The notes under the pieces: generated by a model
Told to the model about the DNA's origin: nothing
Databases searched by the model: none
What the model saw: only the letters and a program-made list of their open reading frames with translations
Assembly: GCF_017874615.1 (NCBI RefSeq)
Contig: NZ_JAGIKV010000008.1
Coordinates: forward strand, 124,001-188,000
DNA length: 64,000 bases
Reading direction: 5' to 3'
Origin: Paenibacillus xylanexedens
GTDB lineage: Bacteria; Bacillota; Bacilli; Paenibacillales; Paenibacillaceae
Translations under genes and position numbers: made by a program
Shown: in pieces, positions 51,901 through 59,339 of the stretch
Layout of the letters: the number at the start of each line of letters is the position of its first letter
Position numbering within the stretch: the first letter of the stretch is position 1

Positions 51901-53526
51901 TCAATTCAGCAACTCAACACAATCGTAAACCCAACCTGCACTTAACCAGTTACCCAAGTCACTGGAACCGCTGATCGGCGTAATTGTGATGGTATTGGAA
52001 CCATTCACGAAGTAGGATGCTGGAACATTCCAGCTAAAGGTTGTGTTGTTCCCACGATACGTACCAATGGTGAAGCTACGAGAATTGGGCTGTGAAGATG
52101 CAGCAGGATTGGTTAAAGCATGTCCATTAACCGTTACACTAGGTCTGCCATTATTGTAAGCTGCCGTAATACCGATGTTGAGCGTATGAGAAGATGCCGC
52201 TTGAGATGCATTCAAATTAAACGTTATTGTGGTTGGAGAATTCTGACCACGGAACTGGATTGCCGGGAATCGATTGGTCGCGCTACCGGTGGCATAGGTG
52301 ACAGGTCCCCAACTTGGGTTGCGACTATCGGAAGGGTGACGGATCGGAATCGTCTGTCCATTCAGGAACTCCCGTGGTGTACCATCCCAGTTGCCGATTC
52401 GCCAGATGTTAGATGCTTTACTTGGGTCATTGTTGATCGTACGTGTATTCAGAGTCGTCGTTTGCCCTGCCGTGACATTAACCGTTTCCGTATATACGGC
52501 TAGTTCTCCCTTATAAGCTGTCATAGTGTACGTGCCCGGGATCATGCTGTATTTGGCGGCCGCCCCACTTGAAGACGTCCCAACCCAATACTGGGCATTG
52601 CTATTAGCGAACCCAATTGTGTAGGCATATCCTGTATCCATCCCGGAGAGACCATTAAGCACTACGTTCCCCCGACTGGATACCCAACCCTGCAGATTCA
52701 GACCAGACATCCAGCTGAAATCGGGTACACTTGGCGTACCTCCCGTTGTAAAGATCAAAGCATACGGCCCATGCAGACCCAGGCGCCAATTCTCCGTCTG
52801 TGCATGTCCCGAGTTCATATAATTATATACTTCCGTCTCGGTTCCACTTTGGAACTGAATGTCCCGGAAGAATGGACCACCAGAGCTTTTTTCCCGATTG
52901 CCATAGGCCATAAATACACCGACGCCATTCCCTGTAACTCCACGAACGGATAAATCTTTGGCCTGATCATTACCATAATATTTCGAGGCACTCTGACCAT
53001 TTGCGAAACCAAATACATCCTGACTCTCGATTGCTCCTGTGTTACCCCGATTATTGGAATTCGCCGGAACACCCGTCAACACACTACCATTACCGCGGAA
53101 AATGTATCGCAGCTCCCCAATCGAAGGTTGAGCCGTGATATGTGTTGCCATGTATATGATGTTCTCGCCACCACGCGAAGCATAATAGTGAGTCAGTGTG
53201 CTTGTGGATACCGTGATTAACACGGTTGATCCTGAAGGTGAGGTATTCCACGTCACATTGGCGGAGGAACCCAAACCTGAACCGATATGTGATCCTCTGT
53301 TGCTGTTCAGCTCCGTGCCGTTCATTTTGGCTGAGATAATATCCCCATTGGTTTTGTTCACCACATAGACTAATCCTGAACCGGTATTTACTTCAATTCT
53401 GGAGCCGTTGTCTGTGACCTGGATGGTGGCTGCATGGCTTGTGGAGGCAGGGAAAACCAGGATCGTGGAAAACATGACGATGAGCAAAAGCATACCTATT
53501 CCCTTTTTAACGAAACGTTGAGTCAC
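51901..53526 (-). CDS. Secreted rhamnogalacturonan lyase, PL4
   Basis: A 541-residue exported protein with signal peptide (about 1-33, ending TSHA). The beta-sandwich catalytic domain (about 35-310: IQVTDNGSRIEVNTGSGLVY, KSSGGPFFRDIQFQSGTETE, then YNYMNSGHAQTENWRLGLHG) is followed by a fibronectin-III-like segment (about 315-370) and a C-terminal carbohydrate-binding-like jelly roll (about 380-541: WRIGNWDGTPREFLNG, ending GWVYDCVELL). This three-domain order is that of PL4 lyases, which cut the rhamnose-galacturonate backbone of pectin by beta-elimination. The start is GTG 53526 with AGGAGGG upstream. A cre-like palindrome lies 30 bp before it. Confidence 0.9.
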   Translation of the reverse strand: MTQRFVKKGIGMLLLIVMFSTILVFPASTSHAATIQVTDNGSRIEVNTGSGLVYVVNKTNGDIISAKMNGTELNSNRGSHIGSGLGSSANVTWNTSPSGSTVLITVSTSTLTHYYASRGGENIIYMATHITAQPSIGELRYIFRGNGSVLTGVPANSNNRGNTGAIESQDVFGFANGQSASKYYGNDQAKDLSVRGVTGNGVGVFMAYGNREKSSGGPFFRDIQFQSGTETEVYNYMNSGHAQTENWRLGLHGPYALIFTTGGTPSVPDFSWMSGLNLQGWVSSRGNVVLNGLSGMDTGYAYTIGFANSNAQYWVGTSSSGAAAKYSMIPGTYTMTAYKGELAVYTETVNVTAGQTTTLNTRTINNDPSKASNIWRIGNWDGTPREFLNGQTIPIRHPSDSRNPSWGPVTYATGSATNRFPAIQFRGQNSPTTITFNLNASQAASSHTLNIGITAAYNNGRPSVTVNGHALTNPAASSQPNSRSFTIGTYRGNNTTFSWNVPASYFVNGSNTITITPISGSSDLGNWLSAGWVYDCVELLN

Positions 53527-53835
53527 GCAAATACCCTCCTGATAGATCATATTAATGAAGCGCTTACATTTAAGTGTATAGCAGAGCTTCTAGGATGATC
53601 TTCTGTGTGTCTCCCATAGACGCGTTTCATATGAGGTCAGATATTACAGAACCACTACATGTTACTCGTTTGCATCTTTGCCACCTGTCCCCCCTCTTCC
53701 AAGTATTTTATGGGCTGATCGAATGAACTACTTACAATCACAACACTATAATACATTATATTCCATATTGACACAACGGCATTGACCGTCAGAAAAACAT
53801 ATCAACTCCCGCGGCTAGAAAGACAGGAACGGTAC
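53527..53835. other. Leader and promoter region of the PL4 gene
   Basis: No gene is supported here. The region holds the cre-like site (53555-53569), a -10-like TATACA (minus strand, 53581-53576) beside it, and a better minus-strand promoter further up (TTGTGT, 17 bp, TATTAT; about 53773-53745). Confidence 0.35.
53555..53569. promoter_or_regulatory. cre-like operator of the PL4 gene
   Basis: ATGAAGCGCTTACAT is a near-palindrome around AAGCGCTT, the CcpA/LacI-type core, between a -10-like element and the gene start. It is similar to the site at the xylanase gene. Confidence 0.5.
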
Positions 53836-54276
53836 TCATGTTTCATACCCCGCCGCCTTGGCCACCGTCACATATGCCCAATCTTCTCCACGCCTGATCG
53901 GACTGCTTCCATCGTCTTGAAACCTGATGACCGCATCGTCATACTGCTGTTTCTGCATCTCGCTTAAACTCGCAATGTATCGCTGTCTCGCCTGTTCGAA
54001 CTGCACTTCTGTGCCGTAGCGATAGTAAAAATACGGGCTGAGTATCCATTTGGGCATCTGTGCCTTTTCTTCTATGACACATGAAGGATCAGATACAAGC
54101 TGCTCGATCAATGGCATTTCGTGCTGTGTAATATAATCAGTAATCGATAGGATGCTGTCCTTAAATGCCTCTTTTCCGAATAATTCATACCATGTCAGCT
54201 CCGAATGCTGATAGTAGCTCTCCGGCAGACCTGTATGTGACTTTCGCTTGTTATGCGTAACTTTACAGTGCACCAT
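53836..54276 (-). CDS. Hypothetical protein
   Basis: A 146-residue soluble protein with no signal peptide or membrane segment, rich in aromatic residues (YYQHSELTWYELFG, LSPYFYYRYGTEVQFEQARQ). A C-terminal helical part (RQRYIASLSEMQKQQYDDAV) precedes GEDWAYVTVAKAAGY. I do not recognise the family. Its ATG lies 5 bp after the stop of the upstream small gene and the ribosome site is poor, so translation is probably coupled to that gene. Confidence 0.6.
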   Translation of the reverse strand: MVHCKVTHNKRKSHTGLPESYYQHSELTWYELFGKEAFKDSILSITDYITQHEMPLIEQLVSDPSCVIEEKAQMPKWILSPYFYYRYGTEVQFEQARQRYIASLSEMQKQQYDDAVIRFQDDGSSPIRRGEDWAYVTVAKAAGYET

Positions 54277-54281
54277 AACTT

Positions 54282-54509
54282 CTATACTCGTTCCTGCTGC
54301 ATTATATCTGTTCCCTGAAGATAGATGGATATCAACAATTCCTGCGTTTTCATCTCGAGTGCTTTGCGGGATTTGATAATCTTGAAGCCAGTGAGTGGCA
54401 ACAAGTCTCGCAGTGATTTTAATGTATACTCTATCAACTCATAAGTTGATGAATGCTCGTTAAATGCATACTGGCTCAATATGGAATCCATCATTGTATT
54501 TTTGTTCAT
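54282..54509 (-). CDS. Hypothetical small protein
   Basis: A 75-residue, mainly helical, soluble protein (YELIEYTLKSLRDLLPLTGF, then KSRKALEMKTQELLISIYL). AAGGAGTG stands upstream of ATG 54509. It is directly upstream of another unknown gene and the two probably form a two-gene operon. No family is recognised. Its short length and helical character would suit a small regulator or antitoxin, but nothing in the sequence proves that. Confidence 0.55.
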   Translation of the reverse strand: MNKNTMMDSILSQYAFNEHSSTYELIEYTLKSLRDLLPLTGFKIIKSRKALEMKTQELLISIYLQGTDIMQQERV

Positions 54510-54999
54510 TGTAGATCACTCCTTTGAAAAAGAAAGCAACAACCTCATAGTCACGCCAAGGTTACTATAAAATGGAATTCGTAGTCAAATGAAGTCATGT
54601 TAACAGTGGAACGTCAGCATGTGGAACCCGAGGGCTGCAATCAATCACAATTCGATTTTCCACGTTTCATTAGCTTGTATGTCAGATGAAAATGAATCTC
54701 TCATTCGATATGTTCTTGTTTATCTTCTGACTATATTTCTTTTCATCCTCTGTCTTCTGAGTCAGCCAAAAAGGAGCTACCTTGCGGCTACTCCTTCTTC
54801 GCTAGTTTCTGTCGGGCATTTCTTAGAATCCAGATAAAACTTTGCATTTCTTTCTATAAATAATTAAACAGAAATTCCTTATTTCCTGTTAGTTCACACA
54901 TTATTCATTGAATAAAAATTATATGTTAACACTTATATATTTATGGATAATAATGCTATATACTGGGTTTGTATTCCAAATAAAGAAAGGGAGATTAAG
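54510..54999. other. AT-rich intergenic region
   Basis: No supported gene in these 490 bases. It contains a hairpin AAGGAG...CTCCTT (54769-54794) with a T-run on the minus strand, and an AT-rich stretch (54830-54945) that must hold the promoter of the small secreted-protein gene. Confidence 0.35.
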
Positions 55000-55311
55000 A
55001 TGAAAAAGAAGATTATGATTGGTCTGTTAACTGCCGTTGCATGCATGACTATTGGTTCAACTTCTTTTGCAACTAGTGTCACTATACCAAACAACAACGC
55101 TGTGGAAAGTGTACATGCTGCTCCTTTCGCCACTAAATATGTTAAAATTCAACAAATTTTACCAAAGTCTCTATATCCTACTCTCGGGGATATCCCTACA
55201 ACATTGAACTATGCTGAAAACGACATGTATGGTGTTTTGCAGTTGTTATCAATGGACCGTCAAACTGGCTACACTTGGACAGTTACCTATGGAGGATATA
55301 TTTCTAATTAA
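55000..55311 (+). CDS. Small secreted protein of unknown function
   Basis: A 103-residue protein with a clear signal peptide (about 1-24: MKKKIMIGLLTAVACMTIGS, then TSFA). The mature part of about 79 residues has no cysteines and reads SVTIPNNNAVESVHAAP, YVKIQQILPKSLYPTLG and YTWTVTYGGYI, with a short motif-rich end that looks beta-rich. The start ATG 55000 follows GGGAG at 6 nt; a longer frame from 54943 would disrupt the signal peptide. I do not recognise a family. It is a single gene with its own terminator in an AT-rich setting. Confidence 0.75.
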   Translation: MKKKIMIGLLTAVACMTIGSTSFATSVTIPNNNAVESVHAAPFATKYVKIQQILPKSLYPTLGDIPTTLNYAENDMYGVLQLLSMDRQTGYTWTVTYGGYISN

Positions 55312-55325
55312 TTGTGAGTAAGCCG

Positions 55326-55374
55326 GAAAGAGAATACACCCAAGGAAATACTGAAAGGTGCATTCTCTTTCTTA
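55326..55374 (+). terminator. Terminator of the small secreted-protein gene
   Basis: GAAAGAGAATACACC (55327-55341) pairs with GGTGCATTCTCTTTC (55358-55372, one mismatch), followed by TT. Confidence 0.7.
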
Positions 55375-55485
55375 ATGAATTACAACAAATATTTGTTCCA
55401 TATCTGTAATTAGGTCTAACTCTAGTCGTGTTTCCACTTATTCAGTTGTAATCACACCACTCTGTTCCAACTCGCCCCACACTGC

Positions 55486-57594
55486 TCAGGCAAGATACTC
55501 CGCCATAATCTGCTCGATATCATATGGCGTCACGCCTTCATCGACCGAATAGATTGTATCCGCCTGATCCATTGTATCCACCAGCTCTCCTCTAGCTTTG
55601 GCATGGAGCATGAACAAGTCATGCAGATCGGGTTTGCGTAAATTCGTTAGTGCTTTGCCCATCAGGACCATACCTTTTTGATTGCCTTCCACATTATTGT
55701 AGTAATCCGGATGGCTTGTCAGCGCCAGGTCTGTCCAGATGACGGTGCGTTCAACCAGATCCATAATGACAGGGATCGCAATCTGCGTATCCGCGGTAAT
55801 ATCGATTTTGTTCGCTACGGTGGACGGTTCGAAAATCTCGCCAGACCCCGGTTTCTTCCTCATCATCCAGCCCACAAAGCATTCGGGCAGATCACAATAC
55901 GGATGACTGGTGAACGAAAGCAATGTCGCCACCACATATCGTCCACCATGGGCCACGATGGATGGAATATGCAGATCAATGAACTCACTTGCTCCGTTAG
56001 GTGCTGTCACGATATCTCCGCTATGGACAGCCTTATAGTTAGAGGATCGCAGATTCGTATAGGAAATATGCTCCACATAGTTCCAGTCCTTATCATACAT
56101 CACCGCAGACAAGTCAATGTCCACACGCCCTGTAGACTTTCCATCCACGTCCCCCTCTTTCCACCAGTTGAAGAAACGAATGGTATCACCCTCTGCCATC
56201 GGCACACGGCTTCCACGAACGATAGTATGCAGAGCCTTGCTCACCGATCTCTGGGAAAAGGGTACCAGATAATCATGGAGCTGCGGATCAACATAGGTCT
56301 TCCCAAGCGGGGCAAGGGCAGCGAATCGCTCTACCAGTGCCTGTTCGCACAATTGCACGACATCCTGACACGTGGCTTCATCGATCTCTGGCAGCTCATT
56401 CGGAACAGCATAAGCTTTGGCTACATTGCCTTTCGGGAAAAAGATACGCAAATCCTGCGGTTCATTACGCCGAGCAAAATGCTGTCTTACCTGCAATAAC
56501 ACCGGGGTAGATACTTGCTCCAGTACCTCACCAAATGCCAGCAGTACATACGCTTCATCTTCGGTCATCCGCAGCAAGTGATCCAGTCTTCTCGCAAATT
56601 CACCTGCACGCTGTGACAACAGATCAATCAGACTCCATACATTCCGATATTGGAAGGCAAGCTCCACACTTCCGTTGAAGGTCGAATAAGGTTTATTATT
56701 ACGCAAAATATCAAAGGCTTCTTCGCATCGCGGATACCGAAGCTTATATTCCGAAGGATGCAGAATTTCGCCAAGGCGAATCCAGCGATCTTTATAGCGG
56801 AGCATATCCTCCGTGATGGAGCCACATTGCTCCAATAATCCGAGCAAAAGGCGTCTCTCGCGGCGTTTGAATTTCCGGAAGGGAGAAGCCGCAGCGAGGC
56901 TAACATCACCATCGGACCAGGCAACAGCCAGACGCAGGACATCACTTGCCGTTTTGAAATACGGACCGATCCGGTCGATGTTCGCTTTTTCATGCTTCAA
57001 CAGCGAGGCGACCACAAAGCCCACATTTTCTTTGAACGGAATCTCACCGGGTAATAGGGCATCCACTTCTTCCGGGTCTGCATACTCCAATACCGTATCG
57101 ATATCTGCCTTGTCTGTTTCCGAGATGGAACCCTTGGCTTCAATGATCTGGCGGATAAGCGTCTGGAATGCTTGTTTGTTGCCCAAACCAATGACTTTCA
57201 AGTCCGTCTTCTCCAGCAAAGGCATTCGCTCCAGAGATTGTTGATCCGGACAGACCACAGTCAGGTTGGTCAGATAATGAATAATCGCATTGAGATATAA
57301 CTCGGCCTCATCCGCTTGCATCACCTGCATTGGGAATCCTGCATACATCGGTTGATACTTCACATGCGCGCCGACCATGACTCTTAGATCAGCTACCAGT
57401 TGATGATATGTTGCTTCAAATTGTTCCTTGGACGGCTGCCGCATTGCTTGCATCAACTCGTCCGAGAAGGTGTATCCGAGTGCTTCAATATTTTTGAGGG
57501 CAGTCGCCAGATGTGTCTTCGGCAACTGTTGCTTCCCTTCGTTTGATTCGATAATGAGTTTGTTCGCTCTACGCAAATAGATCGTATTGTTCAT
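55486..57594 (-). CDS. TerD-associated large cytoplasmic protein (MXAN_6230/SCO0854-like)
   Basis: About 702 residues, soluble. The N-terminal three quarters are helical (ERRLLLGLLEQCGSITEDML, RYPRCEEAFDILRN), leading to the conserved core PFSQRSVSKALHTIVRGSRV and a TerD-like C-terminal domain (about 470-620: GDTIRFFNWWKE, TGRVDIDLSAVMYDKDWNYV, SNYKAVHSGDIVTAPNGASE). I place it with the MXAN_6230/SCO0854-type proteins linked to TerD stress-response clusters; the RING-type part of some members is not evident. Function is unknown. ATG 57594 gives the likely N-terminus MNNTIYLRRANKL; GTG 57618 with AGGGAT is an alternative. A repeat-containing leader lies upstream. Confidence 0.75.
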   Translation of the reverse strand: MNNTIYLRRANKLIIESNEGKQQLPKTHLATALKNIEALGYTFSDELMQAMRQPSKEQFEATYHQLVADLRVMVGAHVKYQPMYAGFPMQVMQADEAELYLNAIIHYLTNLTVVCPDQQSLERMPLLEKTDLKVIGLGNKQAFQTLIRQIIEAKGSISETDKADIDTVLEYADPEEVDALLPGEIPFKENVGFVVASLLKHEKANIDRIGPYFKTASDVLRLAVAWSDGDVSLAAASPFRKFKRRERRLLLGLLEQCGSITEDMLRYKDRWIRLGEILHPSEYKLRYPRCEEAFDILRNNKPYSTFNGSVELAFQYRNVWSLIDLLSQRAGEFARRLDHLLRMTEDEAYVLLAFGEVLEQVSTPVLLQVRQHFARRNEPQDLRIFFPKGNVAKAYAVPNELPEIDEATCQDVVQLCEQALVERFAALAPLGKTYVDPQLHDYLVPFSQRSVSKALHTIVRGSRVPMAEGDTIRFFNWWKEGDVDGKSTGRVDIDLSAVMYDKDWNYVEHISYTNLRSSNYKAVHSGDIVTAPNGASEFIDLHIPSIVAHGGRYVVATLLSFTSHPYCDLPECFVGWMMRKKPGSGEIFEPSTVANKIDITADTQIAIPVIMDLVERTVIWTDLALTSHPDYYNNVEGNQKGMVLMGKALTNLRKPDLHDLFMLHAKARGELVDTMDQADTIYSVDEGVTPYDIEQIMAEYLA

Positions 57595-57646
57595 GATAAA
57601 AGAGTCCAGGAAAGCCACATCCCTATTAACATTTGGTAGATGGCTT

Positions 57647-57764
57647 TAGAAGGAAGGAATGTGATAGCCTGGACGCCTCCTCTCTGAAATAAAATCTTCA
57701 GGAGAGCTGCGACCCTATGATCTCCAATGATTGTAGAAGGAAGGATCGCAATAGCCTGAAGGCC
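57647..57764. repeat. Two copies of a 32-bp direct repeat in the leader of the TerD-associated gene
   Basis: TAGAAGGAAGGA followed by ATAGCCTG and a C-rich end occurs at 57647-57678 and again at 57733-57764, 86 bp apart, about three bases in four identical overall. Between them CTCTCTGAA and TTCAGGAGAG (57680-57705) can form a stem. On the minus strand both copies precede the large TerD-associated gene. The purpose is unknown. Confidence 0.5.
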
Positions 57765-57862
57765 AGCGGTTCAAAGTTTGTCACCCGAACCTCTGGTGAA
57801 CCCATCATCTCAGATTCCACGATCTGCCAACAGGGCGAAAGTATTACGACATGGTAAGATGA

Positions 57863-58456
57863 CTAATTTGTACCGGATAACGAGTCCGCCCACTCGTCTA
57901 CAGATCTAACCTCTGCTTGAAGAGGGAACACTTTTTCGGTCAGCACACGATGTACCTCAGGATCGGCATCGATGCAGGCATCCGAGAGCACGGTGAGCGC
58001 ATAGTCTTTATCCGCCGCCTCCCTCAGAGTCGATAGAACAACCCCACTTGTGGCAATCCCACTAAGAATGAGTGTGTCTATCTGGTGAGACCTAAGAATA
58101 ACCTCCAGATCACTTCCGGCGAATGCGCTGACCCGAACTTTGGTCACAATAGGCTCGTCCGGCTGGGGTTGTACAGATTCATCAATCTGCACCGCAGCTT
58201 CCATGGCTGCTACCGCATCTGCTCCAGCTCCAGCCCGATCAGGAATTCCGCCGAACATTTTGTTGCGTGAACTAACCTCCGGATAACCTGGGCGGAATGC
58301 TACTCTTATGTAGATCACAGGAATTGCGTGACTGCGTGCAGTCTCAATCGCTTTTTGAAATGGCAGCAGGGCCTCTCGGTCCTTAACAAATTGGGACACG
58401 ACACTCTTTTGCATATCCATGATCAGTAACGCACTGTTGTTTATTAAATGTGGCAT
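57863..58456 (-). CDS. Isochorismatase-family hydrolase lacking the usual catalytic Cys
   Basis: A 197-residue Rossmann-type hydrolase. The catalytic Asp lies in LLIMDMQKSVV and the Lys in IVTKVRVSAFAGSDL. At the nucleophile position, where cysteine hydrolases have a Cys (for example GVATDVCV), this protein reads LSGIATSGVVLSTLRE, so Ser/Gly replace it; this variant is widespread and its activity is unclear. The start ATG 58456 has AAAGGAG upstream; the longer frame from 58573 would cross the promoter. It is divergent from a TetR gene, with operators in the shared promoter. Confidence 0.85.
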   Translation of the reverse strand: MPHLINNSALLIMDMQKSVVSQFVKDREALLPFQKAIETARSHAIPVIYIRVAFRPGYPEVSSRNKMFGGIPDRAGAGADAVAAMEAAVQIDESVQPQPDEPIVTKVRVSAFAGSDLEVILRSHQIDTLILSGIATSGVVLSTLREAADKDYALTVLSDACIDADPEVHRVLTEKVFPLQAEVRSVDEWADSLSGTN

Positions 58457-58516
58457 GTTATCCTTCTCCTTTGGAATTGAGTTAAGAAATAGATCGCATA
58501 TTATTCTTTCGCAATA

Positions 58517-58564
58517 AACGGAGGGATTGTTCCGTTTAAGATTATACGGAGGACACCCTCCGTT
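58517..58564. promoter_or_regulatory. TetR-type operators between isochorismatase-like and TetR genes
   Basis: Two inverted repeats share an ACGGAGG half-site: AAACGG-N10-CCGTTT (58517-58538) and ACGGAGG-N4-CCTCCGT (58547-58564). The second fills the spacer of the divergent promoter; the first covers its start region. A TetR dimer bound here would repress the hydrolase gene and probably its own. Confidence 0.7.
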
Positions 58565-58571
58565 TGTCAAC
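58542..58571 (-). promoter_or_regulatory. Consensus promoter of the isochorismatase-like gene
   Basis: On the minus strand TTGACA (58571-58566) and TATAAT (58547-58542) are both full consensus, 18 bp apart, with an operator in the spacer. A strong promoter kept off by repression is expected. Confidence 0.8.
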
Positions 58572-58615
58572 AAATCAACAGTGGGTTATATTTATGAAAG
58601 AGGTGTGATCCCATA

Positions 58616-59230
58616 ATGTCTAAAATAAACAATCCTACTCCTGACGGTGAGGTTACGCATACAGATTCCACCGTCACTCAGGTTCCAGAGAAGGCACTGC
58701 GTGCAGATGCCAAGAAAAATCGGGACAAGCTGCTCCGTGTCTCACATGAAATTTTTAAAACAGAGGGCATTGCTGTCTCAATGGATGAGATTGCAAAGCG
58801 TGCCGGTGTCGGCATAGGCACGGTCTATCGCCATTTTCCAACGAAGGAAGATCTGTTCAGGGCCGTAATTGCTAGTCACAAGATGCGTTTGATGGAAGAG
58901 GCCGATCAATTGCTTCATCACGACGAACCGGGCGAAGCATTTTTTCAATATTTCAGCAAGATCATAAGCGAGGGGATTGCCAACAAGGCGATTACCGATG
59001 CTCTGGTTAGCAGTCTGACTATAGACACGGGTCGCTCAGAGATAGCGAATGAGTTCTGGCGTGGCATTACCCGACTGCTTGAGCGAGCGCAGCAACATGG
59101 CTCTGTCCGAGCGGATGCCAGCATTGAGGATATTAAAATCATGCTGATTGGTGTGCTTCAGGCCACCGGGGATCGAGGAATTTTCCCGGAACGCGTTGTG
59201 TCAATCCTATGTGATGGTCTGCGTAGGTAA
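58616..59230 (+). CDS. TetR/AcrR-family regulator
   Basis: A 204-residue repressor. After a disordered N-terminus (1-28) the TetR helix-turn-helix is clear (about 35-80: FKTEGIAVSMDEIAKRAGVG, then IGTVYRHFPTKEDLFRAVI). The C-terminal helical ligand domain (about 85-204) is variable, as expected. It is divergent from the isochorismatase-like gene, whose consensus promoter carries the likely operators; the inducer is unknown, perhaps the hydrolase substrate. AGAGGTG precedes ATG 58616. Confidence 0.9.
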   Translation: MSKINNPTPDGEVTHTDSTVTQVPEKALRADAKKNRDKLLRVSHEIFKTEGIAVSMDEIAKRAGVGIGTVYRHFPTKEDLFRAVIASHKMRLMEEADQLLHHDEPGEAFFQYFSKIISEGIANKAITDALVSSLTIDTGRSEIANEFWRGITRLLERAQQHGSVRADASIEDIKIMLIGVLQATGDRGIFPERVVSILCDGLRR

Positions 59231-59283
59231 TTCATTTGGGAGCAGAAAACCATGAAATCCCCTTTATACTTAAATTAAAATAT

Positions 59284-59325
59284 GAAAAAGCCTTTGCCGA
59301 CCCCCAATGTCAGCAAAGGCTTTTC
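59284..59325. terminator. Bidirectional terminator between TetR and SLH genes
   Basis: GAAAAAGCCTTTGCCGA (59284-59300) pairs with TCAGCAAAGGCTTTTC (59310-59325, one mismatch), flanked by A and T runs. Confidence 0.8.
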
Positions 59326-59339
59326 ATTTTAGATTGTGT

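Noticed and set aside
54619..54837. Plus-strand open frame of 72 codons in the AT-rich gap
   Set aside because: Lacks a ribosome site; its hydrophobic stretch reflects T-rich DNA and it overlaps a hairpin.
55678..56499. Long plus-strand open frame of 273 codons
   Set aside because: Antisense to the TerD-associated gene; rich in His, Ile and Arg in the pattern expected of a reverse frame.
57781..57862. T-box or other known riboswitch in the leader upstream of the TerD-associated gene
   Set aside because: The AGGGUGG-type T-box core and terminator/antiterminator pair are absent; only generic stems are seen.
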